Part shown: positions 59,450-64,000 of the stretch, one piece after another
How the letters are laid out: every line of letters starts with the position of its first letter
Position numbering within the stretch: position 1 is the stretch's first letter
NCBI GenBank assembly: GCA_965240325.2
Contig: OZ251254.1
Coordinates: 496,001-560,000 of the forward strand
From: Rebecca billardiae RCC1528
Lineage: Eukaryota; Haptophyta
Direction: 5' to 3'
Length of the DNA: 64,000 nucleotides
Notes under the pieces: model-generated
What the model saw: the letters and a program-made list of their open reading frames with translations, nothing else
Told to the model about the DNA's origin: nothing
Databases searched by the model: none
Program-made: the position numbers and the translations under genes

Positions 59450-60073
59450 TTATTGCCTGCCGTAGTCCGACTCGTCGTCCGAGCTCTCAACCACCTCCGG
59501 CGGCCCAAACTCCTCGTCGTCGTCGTCGCAGTCGGGCGGGCTCATCGCGTCGGGGTGGATCAGGTACTCCGCGGCGATGTGCACGTGTGCGAGGCGCAGG
59601 CGCTGCTCGGAGGGCTCGTGCGCGCTGTCGATGCCGAGCGCCTCCTCGGCTGCCCGCGCGGCCGAGGCCCACTCCCGCCGGCGCAGCTGCACCTGCGCCT
59701 TGTTCGACAAGATGATACACCGCTGCTCGCCCGCCTCCGTCCCGCTCGTCGCCTCCTTGCGCGGCAGGTGGCTGAGGGCGCGGCAGTACTCCGCGAACGC
59801 GGTGTCGAGGTCGCTGGCGAGGTAGGCGGTGTTCCCCGCGTCCCGGTGCTGCGCCGCGACCTTCAGATCCAGATCCGACTCGGGCAGCTCGTGATCTTCG
59901 GGCTCCGAATCGCTGCTCGGCGTGGTCGTTGTGCCAGTGCCCGTGTTGCCCACCCGGCCGCCCTTGGCGCCCTTCGCATGCGCGCCGTCCGCCGCGTTCA
60001 CGCTTTTCACGTCCAGCCCCGTCGACACGCCCGCGAAGTTCTCGCCGTTCTGGGCGCTCGCGCACGCTCCCAT
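59450..60073 (-). CDS. N-myristoylated TPR protein
   Basis: 207 residues from ATG 60073, no intron. The N-terminus MGACASAQNG fits an N-myristoylation site (Gly2, small residue at 6) with Cys4 available for palmitoylation, so membrane-surface attachment is expected. Residues about 70-150 form TPR-like helices: DLKVAAQHRDAGNTAYLASD, LDTAFAEYCRALSHLP, CIILSNKAQVQLRRREWASA and ARAAEEALGID, the classic A..GN.A......A...Y..AL / SN.A...L....W..A pattern of co-chaperone-type TPRs. The C-terminus is acidic (DCDDDDEEFG, ESSDDESDYG). About three TPR helix pairs are present, so it probably acts as an adaptor. Confidence 0.85.
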   Translation of the reverse strand: MGACASAQNGENFAGVSTGLDVKSVNAADGAHAKGAKGGRVGNTGTGTTTTPSSDSEPEDHELPESDLDLKVAAQHRDAGNTAYLASDLDTAFAEYCRALSHLPRKEATSGTEAGEQRCIILSNKAQVQLRRREWASAARAAEEALGIDSAHEPSEQRLRLAHVHIAAEYLIHPDAMSPPDCDDDDEEFGPPEVVESSDDESDYGRQ

Positions 60074-61012
60074 GGTCGGCGAGCAGCAGCGGCGGCGAGG
60101 ATCTCTGGTTGGGGGCCCCTGCCACTTCGCGCCCGACCCTTGGATGAGGAGAGTCGGGCGAGGGCCCTCGCGTAGTTACTAGTTAGAGCTGCAGCGGGCG
60201 GACCTCGCCGCGGCGGCCCAAAACATCAATACGGCGTGGAAAGGAATCTACAATCTGAGGACGATTAGCCGCGCGCTCAAGGGAGGGCATCTTTCACGGA
60301 TCCTCCAGCAGCCGCCGTGAGATCAGGACGAGATTCATACGATGTAAGTACGAGCTGCCATATAAACTTGAACCAACTCCTGGGACCCGAACTGATTTTT
60401 ACCGCGTCACACATCGGGCGCAGCTTCGGGCAGCTCTGGGGCACGGCCCAGTGCATGATTGACGAGCTTCTCATCGCATCCTGGGATGCGTGACTGTGGT
60501 GGCCGCGGTTTACCCGCTATGATTTGCAGCCGCTCGAGTATACATATCGCCTCATCATTGGGCCTCCCCATTTTGGAGATTGGCTATGATCGATGGCTAT
60601 GATTGCTATGTGGTTATGTGGTTGGCAACGACTCCAAAGCTCCGTTTACCTTGCGTCCGCCGCCGCACCGGACCCGGGCGGCGCCGTCCGTGGGCCCAAA
60701 TTAAGCCGATGAAAGATGAGAAAAAGCAAGCAAACGTGCGCCAAACACATTTTTATTGGCTCGTAATGCTCGTCGCAGTCGTTCGACAGACTTTCGATAC
60801 GGTAGTGTGCACGTTAAAACAGAGTGAACTGTAGGTCGACTGAGACTCGCGAGTGTCGTACTGATGGGTACAATGTCAATAGGCTCCGCGGGAGTGCCAA
60901 GCGGATCAGCACGCTGCGACACCACCTGCAACGAGCGGTGCAGGCCACCGCGATCGCAGTGCGCCTCCCCGCCCACCCGTGCATGCTGCCGCGACTCTCT
61001 CTGCGCGCGCGC
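60074..61012. other. Intergenic
   Basis: Between the start of the myristoylated TPR gene and the 3' end of the next minus-strand gene. More AT-rich than coding DNA (60230-60850). No supported gene. Confidence 0.6.
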
Positions 61013-62035
61013 TCACTCCTCCCGCGGCCCTGCGCCGGTGAGCCGCAGCCGGAGGCCGCGGTGCAGCTCCGCGTCGTCACCGACACCGGCGGCGGCGGCG
61101 GAGGGCACGTGCTCGGCCGGGGCGACCTCGAGGTAGCCGTCCTCGTTGAGCTCGGCGTGCACGTTGGGGAGCGGCGGCGGGGGCGGCGTCGAGGCCACCG
61201 CCACCTCGGCGGACGTGGCGCTCCCGCTGCCTCTGCCGCCGGCCGGCAGCACACGCGCGGCCGCGGCCGCGGCCGCGGCCATGGCCGCTGCGGTTGGGCA
61301 GAGCTCCGGCGTGCAGCCTGCCTCGTCCTCGGGCGGGGGCTGGCTGGCGTCCGAGCCACGCGCGCAGCGGGCGTCGTCGGAGCTCCCGGCGGAGGACGCG
61401 CTCATCGCGTCGTCACCGACGCCGCCCGTCGGCGCGCCGCTCCGACACGCCTCGGCCGCGGCCGCGGCGCCGTCGCCGCCGCCGCGCTCGGCCGCGGCCA
61501 CCGGCACGCCGTTGTCATCGTCCATCACCGCTTTCACCTCGAGCAGCCATCGCTCGGCGAAGGTCTGGGCGTGCTCCGAGCGCCACATGTGCTCGTGGTT
61601 GAGCACGAACAGCGCCACCGCGAGCGCGCCGAGCACGCAGCGCCGCAGCACCGCCCCTCCGGCGTCGTGCAGCAGCAGCGCCGGGAGGGCCTCCACAATG
61701 GCCGCCAGCGCAGCGCTCAGCAGGTCGGCGGGCGCGCGCACGTCCTCGCCCGGCCGCGTCTTGACGTACGAGTAGCCGCCGAGGAAGTAGCCGTGCGGCG
61801 TGCTCGAGTGCTTCGCGGCGAGCCAGCCCGTACACGCAATACCCGCATATAGGCCGTACACGGAGTAGTAGTGCACCGGCGCGAGCCACGCGGGCAGCGA
61901 GAGGCACGCGGACGCAAAGGCGACGTGGAGCTCGGGCGGCAGCCATGCTGCGGACCAGGCGAGCGAGAGGAGCACCCGCGTCGCGCGACTCGGCGTGCGA
62001 TCGAGGCAGAAGCACTCCTCCTGCGCCGTCGCCAT
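61013..62035 (-). CDS. Membrane protein of unknown function
   Basis: 340 residues from ATG 62035; the frame continues upstream only to a GTG. The N-terminal half has three to four hydrophobic spans: RVLLSLAWSAAWLPPELHVA, FASACLSLPAWLAPVHYYSV with YGLYAGIACTGWLA, ALAAIVEALPALLLHDAG and RRCVLGALAVALFVLNHEHM. The second half (from about 165) is Ala/Gly/Ser-rich and probably cytosolic and disordered, ending in an acidic segment (VHAELNEDGYLEVAPAEHVP). Antisense frames over this half reflect GCC repeats. No family recognised. Confidence 0.7.
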   Translation of the reverse strand: MATAQEECFCLDRTPSRATRVLLSLAWSAAWLPPELHVAFASACLSLPAWLAPVHYYSVYGLYAGIACTGWLAAKHSSTPHGYFLGGYSYVKTRPGEDVRAPADLLSAALAAIVEALPALLLHDAGGAVLRRCVLGALAVALFVLNHEHMWRSEHAQTFAERWLLEVKAVMDDDNGVPVAAAERGGGDGAAAAAEACRSGAPTGGVGDDAMSASSAGSSDDARCARGSDASQPPPEDEAGCTPELCPTAAAMAAAAAAAARVLPAGGRGSGSATSAEVAVASTPPPPPLPNVHAELNEDGYLEVAPAEHVPSAAAAGVGDDAELHRGLRLRLTGAGPREE

Positions 62036-62767
62036 GGCCGGCACGCGTGGCCGGCGGGGACGCGGAGGTGATGCCTTGTCCGCGCTGGCGGTTGTTGGAC
62101 CGGCGCCCGCGCACGCGCAAATGTGCTCTCGGAACCGTCACGGTATGCACAAGTAGCACAGTTTCGTAAGCGCGTGAGCGGGCACGAACACGCTCGTTGA
62201 CAGGACTCGGGCCGGCGACGCACAGCCGGCCGGCCGTAGGCGCGACGCGGCGCGCGTCCACGCCGCGTCGCCATCTGAACGCACGCACCGACCACGTGGG
62301 TGAGTGCAGACGTGCCAACCGGCACGACCCGGGGCCTGGCGGCTGCTCGCCACGCGCGATGCCGTGGCTGGTGCTTGACCGCGAGTGACTGCGCCATCCG
62401 GAATCAGTAAACGCGAGCGTGCATGCAAATAAAGGTCGTCCTTCTCCCAAGCCGGACAGGCGCACGCAGGGCCAATATGAACAACGTCACTCTGACGGTC
62501 CGGTCCCGGCCGGGTAACTGTATTCCGCGCTGCGGCGACACAACTGAAGACTGCTGCATGCAATATGGGCGGCCCGTGTTACGAGGACTGTAGTAGGAAC
62601 TGTAGAGTGTAGTCTGTCAGTGAGTCTGATCTTCATCTAACTGTCTCTGAGTATATATATATATATATATGGGTATGACGATGCCATAATAACTACGACG
62701 ACGACGACTGCTATAATACAAACACGTACGGCCGTCGCGCTAAGTAGCGTAGCGCAGGCTGTCAGAG
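62036..62767. other. Intergenic with TA microsatellite
   Basis: Contains (TA)n at 62652-62670 and AT-rich sequence downstream of the Gly-rich gene's stop codon. No gene supported. Confidence 0.6.
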
Positions 62768-63330
62768 TCAGAAGCGCTTGCCGCCTTTGTTGGGCCCGTA
62801 CTGCGCGTGCGAGTAGGAGGCGGTCAGCCGGTTGCCCGAGTACGCTCCGCCGGGCCCGTCGCCAAACGTGCCGCCGCCCCCTCGCCTGCCGCCGTCGCCA
62901 AACCCCACATCCCGCGAGAAGCCGTACTGGTCGTGCATGTACACGCCCTGGGGCGTGCGCGGCGGCTGCAGCGCGTAGGCGTGCGAGGAGCCGTGCGCGC
63001 CATCGTCGGAGGCCTTGTTGCTCCCGCCGAGCGCGCCTGCGCGCGCGCGCGCGAGGCGCGGCGAGCGCGAGGCGCGGGGAGGGCGGCGGATGTGGGCTCT
63101 CGCGCGCGCGGGTGCGCGCGCGCGCGGCGCGGCGCGCTGCTCCCGCAGCAGGGCGGCGCGGTGCGCGGCGCAGTGCACGCGCCTTTGCCCTTGCTGCGCG
63201 GCTTGGGCGGCCGCAGCGCACCCATCCCAGGGCCGCCGTCGTAGAGCGCGGCGGATGCGTTCCCGTTGCCGAGGACGCCGCTGGCGGCGCCGACAGTGGC
63301 GGCGCCGAGCGCGCCGCTGCCGCCGCCGCC

Positions 63331-63364
<34 letters not shown>

Positions 63365-63846
63365 CCGCGCGGCTCACCCGGGCCGAACGAGCCGCGCTTG
63401 CGCGAGTGCGCGCCCGCCCCGCCGCCCGGCCCGCCGCCGCCGCCGGGCCCGCCGCCGCCGGGCCCGCCGCCGGGCCCGCCGCCGCCGCCGTCTGGCCCCG
63501 AGCTCCCGTGCGAGATCCCAAGGGTCGGCAGGCCGCCGAGGTTGGGCCCGCCGCCCAGCCCGAGGATCGGCGGCACCTCGCCCGGCGCCTTGCGCCGCGG
63601 CGCCGCCGCGCCAAACGGGACAAACCCCCCGAGATTGCTGCCAAAGCCGCCGCCGTCCGCGCCGCCGTGCGGGTGCGCGGCGGGCCCGCCGCCGTCGTAG
63701 CCGGTGCCCCCGCCGCCGCTGTAGTTGAGCGCGCCGCCGCCGCCGCCGCCCACCGGCCCGGCGGCGCGGAGGCCGTGGCCGTGCAGCCCGCCGCCAAGTG
63801 TGCTCATCCCCGCGCGCGGCGGCGGAGCCCACGGGTGCCCGCCACC

Positions 63847-63877
<31 letters not shown>

Positions 63878-64000
63878 CCGCCGTCGCCGCGGCTCCGCCC
63901 CTGCGACTCGCGCGAGGCCGCGCGGTCGGCGGCGCCGCCGAGGCCGCCGGCGATGCCGCCGCCCGTCCCAAGCTGCGGCTGCGCGTGCGCGCCGCCGTCG
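62768..64000 (-). CDS. Glycine-rich protein, 5' end outside window
   Basis: Exon 2 (63036-62768) and exon 1 (63183 to beyond the right edge). The frame is open to the window's end (TASREs-type text ..GGIAGGLGG.., then poly-Gly and HPWAPPPRAG), so the ATG at 63807 is internal. Exon 1 encodes Gly-rich segments with motifs such as FGSNLGGFVPFG, GGGPNLGGLPTLGIS and SRKRGSFGPGEPRGPG, ending KPRSKGK. Exon 2 encodes SNKASDDGAHGSSHAYALQP, GVYMHDQYGFSRDVGFGDGG and SYSHAQYGPNKGGKRF. The exons join in phase only if the donor is GC (AAAG|GCGCGT), i.e. a GC-AG intron; the nearby GT donor is out of phase. Its style suggests a structural or RNA-associated Gly-rich protein, but no domain is recognisable. Confidence 0.65.

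Overview
The window looks like nuclear DNA of a very GC-rich unicellular alga. Coding regions have almost saturated GC at third codon positions. Genes carry short spliceosomal introns (about 100-450 nt, AG|GTGCGCG...GCGCAG|). Products are typically eukaryotic: xanthine dehydrogenase, a TRPC4AP-type ubiquitin-ligase adaptor, RI-type leucine-rich repeats, an N-myristoylated TPR protein and fungal-type homoserine dehydrogenase. One protein starts with a hydrophobic leader ending in ASAF, the motif known from plastid pre-sequences of red-lineage secondary algae, and telomere-type CCCTAA tracts occur inside introns. A haptophyte (perhaps a pavlovophyte) or another chromist alga fits best; this is inference. 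Because introns are nearly stop-free, simple ORFs run through them, so exon models were built by hand from splice sites and phase and all close without frameshift.

Layout. 1-1992: 3' end of xanthine dehydrogenase (+). 2707-7017: one uninterrupted frame encoding a membrane hybrid histidine kinase, a receiver and a complete 1-Cys (Prx6-type) peroxiredoxin. 7275-9023: protein with two cyclic-nucleotide-binding (CNB) domains. 9591-11507 (-): secreted TPR-methyltransferase. 11767-16352: eight-exon unknown protein. 16500-17588 (-): unknown, possibly a pseudo-receiver. 17589-19739: gene-free, with a 308-bp near-perfect inverted duplication. 19740-20351 (-): HopJ-family protein, behind a small terminal-inverted-repeat element and a 156-bp copy of the start region of the TPR-methyltransferase gene. 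22733-27584: CNB protein whose two domains are each split by a long low-complexity insert. 27824-32535: coiled-coil / SHAWG-type / LRR protein. 32536-35384: gene-free. 35385-36919 (-) and 37192-38142 (+): homoserine dehydrogenase and a probable plastid CBM-type protein, divergent. 38533-42099: CNB plus coiled-coil protein. 42404-43297: small four-span membrane protein. 44163-45222 (-) and 45505-49494 (+): unknown protein divergent from a large polytopic membrane protein. 49929-56713: TRPC4AP-like protein with huge inserts. 56714-59449: gene-free. 59450-60073 (-): myristoylated TPR protein. 61013-62035 (-): membrane protein. 62768 to the right edge (-): Gly-rich protein, 5' end outside the window.

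There are no bacterial-type operons. The common theme is signalling: a redox-linked phosphorelay, three CNB proteins within 35 kb, an NLR-like LRR protein and a CRL4 adaptor. The kinase-receiver-peroxiredoxin fusion is the best candidate for an undescribed system. The telomere-like tracts that supply CTAAC branch-point-like motifs in introns, the duplicated 156-bp upstream module and the split CNB domains also deserve follow-up. No tRNA, rRNA or CRISPR array was recognised.
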